A stretch of 60,328 nucleotides of DNA. Origin: Rhodospirillaceae bacterium (GTDB lineage Bacteria > Pseudomonadota > Alphaproteobacteria > CACIAM-22H2). The notes under the pieces were generated by a model. That model did no database searches. It was not told the DNA's origin and saw only the letters and a list, made by a program, of their open reading frames with translations. Positions 14,491 to 22,562 of this stretch are shown one piece after another. The stretch is from assembly GCA_022843945.1 (NCBI GenBank), contig JALHMR010000028.1:1-60328 (forward strand). The letters run 5' to 3'. Positions within the stretch are counted from its first letter, which is position 1. Each line of letters opens with the position of its first letter. Both the position numbers and the translations under genes were made by a program.

Positions 14491-15687
14491 ATGGACTTCA
14501 CACTCTCCCCGGCGGTCGAGAAGCTCCGCCGCCGCATCCGGGACTTCGTCGCCGAGGAGCTGCTGCCGGCCGAGCGCGATCCCACCAACTGGGGCGACGG
14601 CGAGAACATCCGTCTCGACCGGCTGGAGGTCCTGCGCCAGAAGGCGAAGGCTGAGGGCCTGTGGGCGCCGCAGATGCCCCGGGAGCGCGGCGGCCTCGGC
14701 CTCGACCACGTCGGCATGGCGGCCTGCTACGAGGAGGCCGCGCGTTCGCTGTTCGGACCCGCCGCGATCAACTGCGCGCCGCCCGACGACGGCAACATGC
14801 AGCTGCTCAACAAGGTCGGCACGGCGAAGCAGAAGACCCGCTGGCTGCAGCCGATCATCGACGGCAAGGTGCGCTCCTCCTTCGTGATGACCGAGCCGAT
14901 GCCGGGCTCTGGCTCCGATCCCTCGGCGATGCTGACCAAGGCGACCAGGCGCGGCAAGAAATGGGTGGTCAAGGGCCGCAAGTGGTTCATCACCGGCGCG
15001 GGCGAGGCGCAGCATTTCATCCTGATCGCCCGCACCTCGAACGACACGCGCAAGGGCCTGAGCGCTTTCCTGTTCGACGCCGACCAGAAGGGCTGGAAGG
15101 TCACCCGCCGTATCCCGATCATGGGGCCGGAGGAGCATGGCGGGCATTGCGAGCTCGAATTCGACGGGCTGGAGATCACCGACGAAAACCTGCTGATGAA
15201 GGTCGGCGACGGGCTCAAGGCGACGCAGATCCGTCTCGGTCCGGCGCGCCTCACCCACTGCATGCGCTGGCTGGGCATGGCCAAGCGGGCGCTGGAGGAA
15301 TGTTTCGCCTACGTGAAGGAGCGCGAGAGCTTCGGCATGAAGCTGGCCGACCACGAGGGCGTTCAGTGGCTGCTCGGCTCGGCGGCGATGGAGATCGAGA
15401 TCGGCCGGCTGCTGACCATGCGCGCCGCCTGGAAGCTCGACCAGGGCGATTTCGCCCGCAAGGAAGTCTCGATGGCCAAGGTGGCCGTCGCCGACGTGCT
15501 GCACAAGTCGATCGATACCTCCATGCAGCTTCTTGGCGCACGCGGCTATTCGCGCGACACGCCGCTCGAATGGATGTACCGCTACGCCCGCCAGGCGCGC
15601 CTGGTCGACGGTGCCTCCGAGGTCCACAAGATGGTGCTGGCGCGCTCGCTGCTCGCCGAGGGCACGGAGTTCTGGGGTTGGAAATAG
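14491..15687 (+). CDS. Acyl-CoA dehydrogenase family protein (ACAD10/11-like, LvaC-like position)
   Basis: 398 residues with a complete ACAD architecture. The N-terminal helical domain comes first, then the FAD/substrate signature FVMTEPMPGSGSDPSAML near residue 130 and KWFITGAGEAQHFILIA. The C-terminal four-helix domain contains ARGYSRDTPLEWMYRYARQARLVDGASEVH. The catalytic-base position, Glu in most ACADs, is Asp373 (LVDGASEV), as in ACAD10/11-type enzymes that work with phosphorylated 4-hydroxyacyl-CoAs. It lies in an operon with an APH-type kinase, the same two domains that are fused in animal ACAD10/11. The expected reaction is elimination of phosphate from 4-phosphoacyl-CoA to give an enoyl-CoA; an ordinary dehydrogenase cannot be excluded. 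Confidence 0.9.
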   Translation: MDFTLSPAVEKLRRRIRDFVAEELLPAERDPTNWGDGENIRLDRLEVLRQKAKAEGLWAPQMPRERGGLGLDHVGMAACYEEAARSLFGPAAINCAPPDDGNMQLLNKVGTAKQKTRWLQPIIDGKVRSSFVMTEPMPGSGSDPSAMLTKATRRGKKWVVKGRKWFITGAGEAQHFILIARTSNDTRKGLSAFLFDADQKGWKVTRRIPIMGPEEHGGHCELEFDGLEITDENLLMKVGDGLKATQIRLGPARLTHCMRWLGMAKRALEECFAYVKERESFGMKLADHEGVQWLLGSAAMEIEIGRLLTMRAAWKLDQGDFARKEVSMAKVAVADVLHKSIDTSMQLLGARGYSRDTPLEWMYRYARQARLVDGASEVHKMVLARSLLAEGTEFWGWK

Positions 15688-16718
15688 GGCGCCCGGACAG
15701 GCCGGGCGTCGGGCCGGGCAGCGAAGCCTCAATCGCCCGCTACCTGATCGCGGCACTCGGCGCGCGGTCGGTCTCCGTGCGCCGCATGGACAAGCTCGGC
15801 GGCGGGGCGATCCAGGAGAACTACGCGCTGGACGCCGACGTCTCCGGCGGTCCGCAGGCCGGGGCGCAGAAGCTGGTGCTGCGCACCGATGCGCCGTCCG
15901 GCGTGGCGGTCAGCCACAGCCGCGCCCAGGAGTTCGCGTTGCTCAAGGCGGCGCATGAAGCGGGCGTCACCGTGCCGGAGCCGCTGGCGCTGTGCACCGA
16001 CAAGGCGATCATCGGCCGGCCGTTCTACGTGATGAAGCGGGTCGCCGGCACGGCCGCCGGGCATCTGCTGGTCCGCGACGACCGGTGGAAGGGTGACCGG
16101 GTGGCGCTGGCCGCGCGCCTGGGCCGCGAGCTGGCGAAGATCCACACCATCCGCCCGCCGCGTGACGACCTTGCGTTCCTGGAGCTGCCCAAGCAGACCC
16201 CAGCTCTCGACGCGATTGCCGGGTATCGCGGCTGGCTCGATACCTATCGTGCGCCGCGCCCGGCACTGGAGTGGGGGCTGCGCTGGCTGGAGCGCCATGC
16301 GCAGAAGTGTGCCGATCTGGTGCTTAGCCATCGCGACTATCGCACCGGCAACTACATGGTCGACGAGAACGGTCTGACCGGCATCCTCGACTGGGAATTC
16401 GCCGGCTGGGGCGACCGCCACGAGGACATAGGCTGGTTCTGCTCGCGCTGCTGGCGCTTCGGCATGAACCAGCGGGAGGCGGGTGGCATCGGTGCCCGCG
16501 CGGACTTCATCGCTGGTTACGAAACGGAATCAGGCCAGCGCGTTGATCCCCAACAGGTGCATTACTGGGAGACCATGGCCCATGCGCGCTGGGGAACCAT
16601 CGCCATCCAGCAGGGCGAGCGGCATGTTTCGGGCGCCGAACCATCGCTCGACCTGGCGCTCACCGGAAGGCGGGTGGCCGAGCTCGAATACCAATTGCTG
16701 CGGATGACGGCGCCATGA
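15678..16718 (+). CDS. APH/choline-kinase-like phosphotransferase (LvaA-like position)
   Basis: 346 residues from the TTG at 15678, chosen because a GGAG lies 8 nt upstream and no better start precedes the first conserved strand. The start overlaps the dehydrogenase stop by 10 nt. The kinase-like fold shows LGGGAIQENYAL (nucleotide loop) near residue 38. The Brenner motif SHRDYRTGN has His218, Asp220 and Asn225. The metal-binding GILDWEFAGWGDRHEDIGW follows. In bacterial 4-hydroxy-acid catabolism such kinases phosphorylate the 4-hydroxyl of a hydroxyacyl-CoA, so this is not expected to be an antibiotic-resistance enzyme. It is followed by the DUF6285 gene with a 4-nt overlap. Confidence 0.88.
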   Translation: MEIGRPDRPGVGPGSEASIARYLIAALGARSVSVRRMDKLGGGAIQENYALDADVSGGPQAGAQKLVLRTDAPSGVAVSHSRAQEFALLKAAHEAGVTVPEPLALCTDKAIIGRPFYVMKRVAGTAAGHLLVRDDRWKGDRVALAARLGRELAKIHTIRPPRDDLAFLELPKQTPALDAIAGYRGWLDTYRAPRPALEWGLRWLERHAQKCADLVLSHRDYRTGNYMVDENGLTGILDWEFAGWGDRHEDIGWFCSRCWRFGMNQREAGGIGARADFIAGYETESGQRVDPQQVHYWETMAHARWGTIAIQQGERHVSGAEPSLDLALTGRRVAELEYQLLRMTAP

Positions 16719-17008
16719 CGGACAGGCCCGACGCCAAGGAACTGATCGAGATCGCGCGCGCGACGCTAGTGGCTGAGTTGCTGCCGTTCCTGCCGCCGGA
16801 TAAGCGGGTCACCGGATTGATGGTGGCCAGCGCCATGGCGATCGCGGCGCGCGAGCTGTCCGCGTCGCTATCGCCGGTTCCCGCCGTGAGAACCGCGGAT
16901 ATTCGCGGGGGCAAGCACGACGCCGACAAGCCGCTCTATGAGGCGCTGCTCGCGGACGCGCGCACGCGAGCGTTGATCAGCAATCCGAAGGATGTCGAAG
17001 CAGAATAA
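16715..17008 (+). CDS. DUF6285 family protein (LvaB-like position)
   Basis: 97 residues, starting at an ATGA overlap with the kinase gene. The helical pattern ELIEIARATLVAELLPFLP, then LMVASAMAIAARELS is characteristic of the small DUF6285 proteins that accompany APH-type acyl-CoA kinases. In the P. putida levulinate operon the equivalent small protein is needed, with the kinase, for phosphorylation of 4-hydroxyvaleryl-CoA. I infer a kinase partner subunit here. It is the last gene of the operon, and a hairpin-rich element follows. Confidence 0.82.
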   Translation: MTDRPDAKELIEIARATLVAELLPFLPPDKRVTGLMVASAMAIAARELSASLSPVPAVRTADIRGGKHDADKPLYEALLADARTRALISNPKDVEAE

Positions 17009-17015
17009 TCTTTCT

Positions 17016-17095
17016 GTCATGCCGCACTTGATGCGGCATCCATGGTTCGAGCGGCACAATGGACCCCGGCTCGCGCTTCGCTTGGCCGGGGTGAC
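17016..17095. repeat. Alphaproteobacterial intergenic palindromic element, probable bidirectional terminator
   Basis: Two hairpins lie in the convergent gap between the DUF6285 gene and the aldolase-like gene. The first (17019-17039) has perfect 8-nt arms ATGCCGCA/TGCGGCAT. The second (17063-17092) has arms ACCCCGGC/GCCGGGGT and is followed by TGACATTTTCTTTTT. The wording, a GTCATGCC...GGCATCCATGG half joined to a TGGACCCCGG...CCGGGGTGACA half, resembles dispersed repeats I know from other alphaproteobacterial genomes. The U-rich tail suits termination of the plus-strand operon. Confidence 0.7.
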
Positions 17096-17108
17096 ATTTT
17101 CTTTTTAG

Positions 17109-18251
17109 CTACCACCCGTTCACGCGGTCCCATTCGTCGACGATCTCGCTGCCGCCGTCGGTGACGTAGTAGCGGTCGTACATCGCTGCGGTCATGCAGA
17201 CGTGGTTGGGCAGCACGCGCAGGCGGCTGCCGATGGGAAAGCGGTCGAAGGGCAGCTTGTTGATGGCGTCGAGCGCCTTGGCGTGGCCGATCAGGCCGTG
17301 CTCCTGGTGCACGTCGAGCACGGCGAGGCCGGGCAGGGGCACCTTGCCGCCGGGCAGGCAGACCAGGCCGTAGCCGGTGCCCGGCTGGTTCTTGTTGGCG
17401 CCGGTGTCCTTGGACAGCGCCAGGCCACCGGCATCGATCAGCAGGTGGTTGCGCTCGCGGTGATGGCCGTCGACCGAGGCGAGGACCGAGACGGCGATGT
17501 CCTCCACGGCGCAGGACTCGATACCGAGCTGGAAGAGGTCGAAGAAGACGAAGTTGCCGGGCCGCATCTCGGTGACGCCGTCGAGGCGGTCTGCGTGGAT
17601 CGCGGTCGGTGTCGAGCCGACGCTGACGATCTCGCAAGGATAGCCCGCGTCGCGCAGGCGCTGCGCGGCCTTGACGGCGCCGGCGCGCTCGGCCTCGGCG
17701 ATGGCCTTGATCTCTTCGATGCTGTGGGCGTTGTAGGAGTGGCCCGCGTGAGTCAGCACGCCGGCGAGGGCCGCCCCCTTGCCGTTGAGCGCGGCGGCGA
17801 TAGGTAGGAGATCGGCCGACCCGGGCGCGATACCCGCGCGACCAAGACCGGTATCGATCTTGATCAGGATGCGGAAGGTGACACCAAGCTCAAGGCCCCG
17901 CGCCTCGACGGTGCGGGCCACACCCTCGTTGTCGGTGATCAGCTTGAGATCGGTACCGCCGGCGACCAGGCGCGCGACATTTTCGAGTTTCGCCGGGACA
18001 ATCGGCACGGCGTAGGTGATGTCGTGGAACCCGTGCTTTGCGAAATACGTTGCCTCGGCGAGGGTGGATACCGTGATGGGTCCCTTGCCGCCGGTGGCCA
18101 GTTCCGCCACCCGCGCCGATTTCGCGGTCTTCATATGGGGCCGCAGGACCACACCCAGCTCGCGGGCCCGGCCCTGCAGCCGGGCGACGTTCCTGGCAAG
18201 GCGCGAGCGGTCGAGGATCAGCGAGGGAGTAGGGAGATCATCCAGGCGCAT
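17109..18251 (-). CDS. D-threonine aldolase / D-serine dehydratase-like PLP enzyme (DSD1 family)
   Basis: 380 residues from the ATG at 18251, which directly precedes the conserved opening DDLPTPSLILDRSRL. An upstream in-frame ATG at 18323 adds a weak leader. This is an alanine-racemase N-terminal fold type III PLP enzyme: the Schiff-base lysine lies in RPHMKTAKS near residue 42. Strands with IKIDTGLGRAG, LTHAGHSYNAH and IVSVGSTPTA follow. The C-terminal domain has the PNHVCMTA motif whose His and Cys bind the divalent metal (zinc or manganese) in this family. Expected chemistry is D-threonine or D-3-hydroxyamino-acid cleavage, or D-serine dehydration; sequence alone does not decide. It is divergent from egtD. 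Confidence 0.88.
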   Translation of the reverse strand: MRLDDLPTPSLILDRSRLARNVARLQGRARELGVVLRPHMKTAKSARVAELATGGKGPITVSTLAEATYFAKHGFHDITYAVPIVPAKLENVARLVAGGTDLKLITDNEGVARTVEARGLELGVTFRILIKIDTGLGRAGIAPGSADLLPIAAALNGKGAALAGVLTHAGHSYNAHSIEEIKAIAEAERAGAVKAAQRLRDAGYPCEIVSVGSTPTAIHADRLDGVTEMRPGNFVFFDLFQLGIESCAVEDIAVSVLASVDGHHRERNHLLIDAGGLALSKDTGANKNQPGTGYGLVCLPGGKVPLPGLAVLDVHQEHGLIGHAKALDAINKLPFDRFPIGSRLRVLPNHVCMTAAMYDRYYVTDGGSEIVDEWDRVNGW

Positions 18252-18382
18252 TGAAGGTCCGTACAAGATAGTCAGTTCAGAAAAGAGACTGGGGTCCGCG
18301 AAAGATACCGACGATAGCATCACGAGGAATTGAGGTCGCGGGTCACGGGGTGCTTATGGCAAAGTCACAGCAGAGGGAACGC

Positions 18383-19351
18383 ATGTCCGAGAACGTCGCC
18401 CGCCTTGTCGATCTGGCTCCGGAAACCGTGTCGTTCCGCGACGCCGTGCTGCACGGGCTGTCGCGCACGCCCAAATCCATTCCCCCGATGTATTTCTACG
18501 ACGAGCCGGGCGCCCGGTTGTTCGAGGAGATCTGCCGGCTGCCGGAGTACTACCCGACGCGGGCCGAGACGGCGATCCTCAAGACGAACGCCGCCGACAT
18601 CGCCGCGCGGATCGGACCCGAGGCGCACCTGATCGAGTACGGCAGCGGCGCCACCGAGAAAGTGCGCCCGCTGCTCGATGCGTTGCAGGACCCGGTGGCC
18701 TACACGCCGGTCGATATCTCGGCCGAGCAGTTGGCCGCCGCGGCGTCGGACCTTGCCGCGTCCTATCCTGACATCGAGGTGACGGGAATCATCGCCGACT
18801 ACTCGCGTCCGTTCACCCTACCGCCGCCGCGCCGCCGTCCGGCGCGTACCCGGGCCGCGCTGTTCCTGGGCTCGACCATCGGCAATTTCGGGCCCGCGGA
18901 GGCGCTGGCCTTCCTGCAGCAGGCGGCCCGGCGCCTGAGCGATGGCGGACTTCTGCTCATCGGGGCCGACCTGCGCAAGGACCCCAACCGCCTGCACGCG
19001 GCCTACAACGACAGCGCTGGAGTGACGGCTCGCTTCAACCTGAACCTGCTGACCCGTATCAATCGCGAGCTCGACGGCAATTTCGACCTGGCGGCGTTCG
19101 ACCACTACGCCTTCTACGATCCCGTCCCGGGGCGCATCGAGATGCACCTGGTCAGCCGCCGGACCCAGCGCGTCAGCGTCGCCGGCAAGACGTTCAGCTT
19201 CGGCGAGGGCGAGAGCCTGCACACCGAGAACTCCTACAAGTTCACGGTCGAGGGCTTCCGCACCCTGGCGCGCCGCGCCGGCTTCACGCCCGAAGCCGTG
19301 TGGCTCGACGACGACAACCTCTTCAGCCTTCATTTGCTGCGCGCGACCTGA
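18383..19351 (+). CDS. egtD: L-histidine N-alpha-methyltransferase EgtD
   Basis: 322 residues from the ATG at 18383, preferred because a GAGGGA lies just upstream; ATGs at 18350 and 18356 are alternatives. EgtD trimethylates histidine to hercynine using three SAM. Family signatures: PPMYFYDEPGARLFEEICRL, EYYPTRAE, the SAM loop LIEYGSGATEKVRPLLD near residue 90, PVDISAEQL, LGSTIGNF, and near the C-terminus TENSYKFTVEGF. Its stop (TGA) is immediately followed by the ATG of the SelD fusion, so the two are translationally coupled. Hercynine is the shared precursor of ergothioneine and selenoneine, and the neighbours point to the latter. Confidence 0.95.
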   Translation: MSENVARLVDLAPETVSFRDAVLHGLSRTPKSIPPMYFYDEPGARLFEEICRLPEYYPTRAETAILKTNAADIAARIGPEAHLIEYGSGATEKVRPLLDALQDPVAYTPVDISAEQLAAAASDLAASYPDIEVTGIIADYSRPFTLPPPRRRPARTRAALFLGSTIGNFGPAEALAFLQQAARRLSDGGLLLIGADLRKDPNRLHAAYNDSAGVTARFNLNLLTRINRELDGNFDLAAFDHYAFYDPVPGRIEMHLVSRRTQRVSVAGKTFSFGEGESLHTENSYKFTVEGFRTLARRAGFTPEAVWLDDDNLFSLHLLRAT

Positions 19352-21613
19352 ATGACGCCGGGGGGCGTGGCGATCGTCAAGGACCTGGTGCTGGTCGGCG
19401 GCGGCCATGCCCATGTCGCGGTGCTGCGCAGTTTCGGCATGAAGCCGATGCCCGGCGTGCGCCTCACCCTGATCGCCCGTGACATCGAGACGCCGTATTC
19501 TGGCATGTTGCCGGGCTTCATCGCCGGCCACTACCGCTTCGCGGAATGCCATATCGATCTCGGGCCGCTCGCCGCCTTCGCCGGGGCGCGGCTCTACCAC
19601 GACGAGGCGATCGGCATCGATCGCGCCAAGCGGCACGTCCTGTGCGCCGGCAGGCCGCCGGTGCCGTACGACGTGCTGTCGCTCGATATCGGCTCGCGCC
19701 CGCGCCAGCACGACGTGCCCGGCAGCGCCGAGCATACGACACCGGTGAAACCGATCGACGGCTTTGCCGAGCGCTGGGCGGAGATCGTGGCGCGCGTCAC
19801 CGCCGACAACCGTCCCTTGCGCATCGGGGTGATCGGGGGTGGAGCGGGCGGGGTCGAGCTCACACTGGCCATCCATCACCGCCTGCGCGCGCTGCTGCGC
19901 CAAGCGGGGCAGGACCCGGACCGGCTGACCTTCGTGCTGGTCACGGCGCACGAGCTGCTGCCGACGCATAACCAGAAGGTCGGCCGGATCTTCGCCCGCG
20001 TACTGGCCGAGCGCGGCGTCGAGGTTCATACCAAGTCGCCGGTGCGTTCGGTGGAGGCGGGGACGGTGATCGCCAGCAAGCGCATCGCGCTCGACGAGAT
20101 CCTGTGGGTGACCCAGGCCGGAGCGGCCCAGTGGATCCGGGAGTCCGGCTTCGATTGCGACGACGGTGGCTTCGTGAAGGTGCACGACACGCTGCAGACG
20201 GTCAGCGACCCGGCCGTGTTCGCCGCCGGCGATGTGGCGGCGGTCGAGACGCATCCGCGGCCCAAGGCCGGCGTCTTCGCCGTGCGCCAGGGCCCGCCGC
20301 TCACTGACAATCTCCGCCGCGCGCTCGCCGGCCAGGCGCCGCGTCCATTCACGCCGCAGAGCAAGTTCCTGTCGCTGATCTCGACCGGCGACAAATATGC
20401 GGTCGCTTCGCGCGGCGGCTGGGCGGCCGAGGCCGGCTGGCTGTGGACGCTCAAGGACTGGATCGACCGGCGCTTCATGGACAAGTACTCGGACCTGCCG
20501 GTGATGCGCACGGCGCCGGTGGCGGCCGTGCCCTCTGCCGGCGTGGCCGACGCGGCGGCGCTGCAGGAGCTGTCGACCATCGCCATGCGTTGCGGCGGCT
20601 GCGGCGCCAAGGTCGGCAGCACGGTGCTGTCGCGGGTGATGAGCCGTCTCGCGGTGATCCAGCGCGACGACGTGGTCATCGGCCTGAACGCGCCCGACGA
20701 CGCGGCCATCGTCCGGCCGGTCCCAGGCAAGGCGTTGATCCACACGGTCGACTACTTCCGCGCCTTCATCGACGACCCGTATGTCTTCGGCCGCATCGCC
20801 GCCAATCACAGCCTCGGCGACGTCTACGCCATGGGCGGCGAGCCGCAGACCGCGCTGGCCATCGCCACCGTGCCCTACGGTATCGAGAGCAAGGTCGAGG
20901 ACGACCTGTTCCAGATGATGTCCGGCGCCTTGACGGTGCTCAATGAGGCGGGCGCGGCGCTGGTCGGCGGCCACACCAGCGAGGGCGCGGAGCTGGCGCT
21001 GGGCTTCGCGGTGACCGGCGCGATCGCCGAGAACGAGGCACTGCGCAAAGGCGGGCTGATGCCCGGCCAGGCGCTGATCCTGACCAAGCCGCTCGGCACC
21101 GGCACGCTGTTCGCGGCCGCCATGCGCCGGCAGGCGCGCGGCATCTGGATCGATGAGGCTCTGGCCTCGATGCAGGTGACGGCGCGCGAGGCGGCGACCT
21201 GTCTGCGGCGTTTCGGCGCCACGGCCTGCACTGACGTCACCGGGTTCGGGTTGCTCGGGCATCTGGTGGAGATGACCAAGCCGTCCGGCGTCGAGGCGGA
21301 GATCCGGCTGGGGGCCTTGCCGCTGCTGGCCGGCGCCGTCGACACGGTGCGCGCCGGCATCTTCAGCTCGCTGCAGCCGCAGAACCTGCGCCTGCGCCGG
21401 GCCATCCGCGACGGCGAGGCGCTGAAGGACGATCCGCGTTACGCGCTGCTCTTCGATCCGCAGACGGCCGGCGGTCTGCTGGCCGGCGTGCCCGAGGCGG
21501 CGGCGGCCGAGTGCGTGGCCGAGCTGCGCCGCCTCGGCTACATCGCGGCGGCGATCATCGGCCGCGTTTTGCCTTCGGGCGACGCGGCCGAGCCGATCCG
21601 CGTTGTGGCCTGA
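19352..21613 (+). CDS. senC: Selenide,water dikinase fused to an NADH-dehydrogenase-like flavoprotein domain (SenC/SelD type)
   Basis: 753 residues in two parts. Residues 1 to about 395 form a two-dinucleotide-binding flavoprotein: LVLVGGGHAHVAVL at the N-terminus, a second IGVIGGGAGGVELTLA near 160, and AVFAAGDVAAVETHPRPKAG near 293. Residues about 405-753 are a full SelD: GGCGAKVG with Cys417 and Lys420 (same spacing as Cys17/Lys20 of E. coli SelD), LNAPDDAAIV, VDYFRAFIDDPY, and TDVTGFGLLGH. SelD makes selenophosphate from selenide and ATP. The flavoprotein domain might deliver reduced selenium, an inference from the fusion. The ATG follows directly on the egtD stop, and the 3' end overlaps the convergent senB gene by 59 nt. 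The nucleophile is Cys; no selenocysteine UGA is seen. Confidence 0.93.
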   Translation: MTPGGVAIVKDLVLVGGGHAHVAVLRSFGMKPMPGVRLTLIARDIETPYSGMLPGFIAGHYRFAECHIDLGPLAAFAGARLYHDEAIGIDRAKRHVLCAGRPPVPYDVLSLDIGSRPRQHDVPGSAEHTTPVKPIDGFAERWAEIVARVTADNRPLRIGVIGGGAGGVELTLAIHHRLRALLRQAGQDPDRLTFVLVTAHELLPTHNQKVGRIFARVLAERGVEVHTKSPVRSVEAGTVIASKRIALDEILWVTQAGAAQWIRESGFDCDDGGFVKVHDTLQTVSDPAVFAAGDVAAVETHPRPKAGVFAVRQGPPLTDNLRRALAGQAPRPFTPQSKFLSLISTGDKYAVASRGGWAAEAGWLWTLKDWIDRRFMDKYSDLPVMRTAPVAAVPSAGVADAAALQELSTIAMRCGGCGAKVGSTVLSRVMSRLAVIQRDDVVIGLNAPDDAAIVRPVPGKALIHTVDYFRAFIDDPYVFGRIAANHSLGDVYAMGGEPQTALAIATVPYGIESKVEDDLFQMMSGALTVLNEAGAALVGGHTSEGAELALGFAVTGAIAENEALRKGGLMPGQALILTKPLGTGTLFAAAMRRQARGIWIDEALASMQVTAREAATCLRRFGATACTDVTGFGLLGHLVEMTKPSGVEAEIRLGALPLLAGAVDTVRAGIFSSLQPQNLRLRRAIRDGEALKDDPRYALLFDPQTAGGLLAGVPEAAAAECVAELRRLGYIAAAIIGRVLPSGDAAEPIRVVA

Positions 21614-22562
21614 CTTCGACCAGCAATTTTTTCCACGCCTCTTTCTCGCGCGCCGGCTCGAAGAGCTTGGCCTCTTTGGCCAACGCCCGACGCAGGCGAG
21701 TGACGAATTTCGGATCCGTTTCGACCCGGCGCATCAGCCGGGCGAGGGCGGCCGTGTTGCCGACGGGGAAGTAGCCGGGATAGTCGGCGCCCAGCAGGCC
21801 GACATTGCCATCCATCCGCGAGGCGAGGATCGGCACGCCGGCGACGGCGGCCTCGGAGACGACGTTGGCGCCACCTTCGCTAAGCGAGGAAATCACCATG
21901 GCGTGGCTGCGGCGCAGGAGGGCCTCGACGCCGGCCCGCGGCACGTCGTCGCGCCATTGATAGCGCGGATTGTTCGCCATCTCGGCCTTGGCGCGCTCGG
22001 CCCAATCAGGCGTGTAGGCGCGGCCGATCTGCTCGATGCGGATGCGCGAGGCGGCGGGCAGGGCGCGGGCGGCCTCGGCGGCGCGCAGCGGGTCCTTCAC
22101 GTCGCGCAGATGGCCAATGACCGAGATGATCACCGCGCGCGGGTCCGGCTGCCACGGCTTCGCCGGCCTGGCCGCGGACTGATAGATCAGCCGCAGCTTG
22201 CCGCGCTGGGCCTTCGGTACTTTCTTCCAGGCCAGGCTGTTGATCGCCACCAGCCGGTCGGCCAGTTCCAGCGAGCGCCGGGTCGGCTGGGGATCGCTGT
22301 CGATGTAGTCGTAGATATCCGTGCCGCTGAGCTGGATGATCACCGGGCGCTGGCCGAGATAGCGGCTCTTGAAGCGCTCGATCGCCGCGGCGCTGCGCCA
22401 GGCATGGATGGCGACCATCAGGTCGGCCGAGGCGCCGTCGTACTCGGTGGCGACCTCGACCTCGTGGCCGAGCCTCGCAAGAATACCGGCCCAGCGCTGG
22501 GCCGCGACCCGGTTGCCGGTCCGTGAACTCGGGCCCGCGGGCGTGATAAGAATGATCTTCAT
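21555..22562 (-). CDS. senB: Selenosugar synthase-like glycosyltransferase SenB
   Basis: 335 residues of GT-B fold. It opens with IILITPAGPSSRTGNRVAA, characteristic of the SenB-type glycosyltransferase family, then HAWRSAAAIERF near 75, a GTDIYDY loop near 95, and VISVIGHLRDVKDP near 165. The C-terminal nucleotide-sugar site reads SSLSEGGANVVSEAAVAGVPILASRMDGNVGLLG. SenB joins selenophosphate to a UDP-sugar to give a selenosugar. The tail is a basic Arg/Lys/Pro-rich extension. The ATG at 22562 overlaps the ATG of senA in a CATG palindrome, and the 3' end runs 59 nt into the SelD fusion gene. A generic glycosyltransferase is the alternative, but the surrounding three genes make SenB much more likely. 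Confidence 0.9.
   Translation of the reverse strand: MKIILITPAGPSSRTGNRVAAQRWAGILARLGHEVEVATEYDGASADLMVAIHAWRSAAAIERFKSRYLGQRPVIIQLSGTDIYDYIDSDPQPTRRSLELADRLVAINSLAWKKVPKAQRGKLRLIYQSAARPAKPWQPDPRAVIISVIGHLRDVKDPLRAAEAARALPAASRIRIEQIGRAYTPDWAERAKAEMANNPRYQWRDDVPRAGVEALLRRSHAMVISSLSEGGANVVSEAAVAGVPILASRMDGNVGLLGADYPGYFPVGNTAALARLMRRVETDPKFVTRLRRALAKEAKLFEPAREKEAWKKLLVEVRPQRGSARPRRPKAKRGR

Noticed and set aside
15678-16718. Aminoglycoside-resistance gene
   Set aside because: The kinase fold is APH-like, but it is coupled to acyl-CoA genes and DUF6285, as in the lva pathway.
19352-21613. Selenocysteine at the SelD active site
   Set aside because: The codon at the nucleophile position is TGC for cysteine (residue 417), and no in-frame TGA interrupts the gene.
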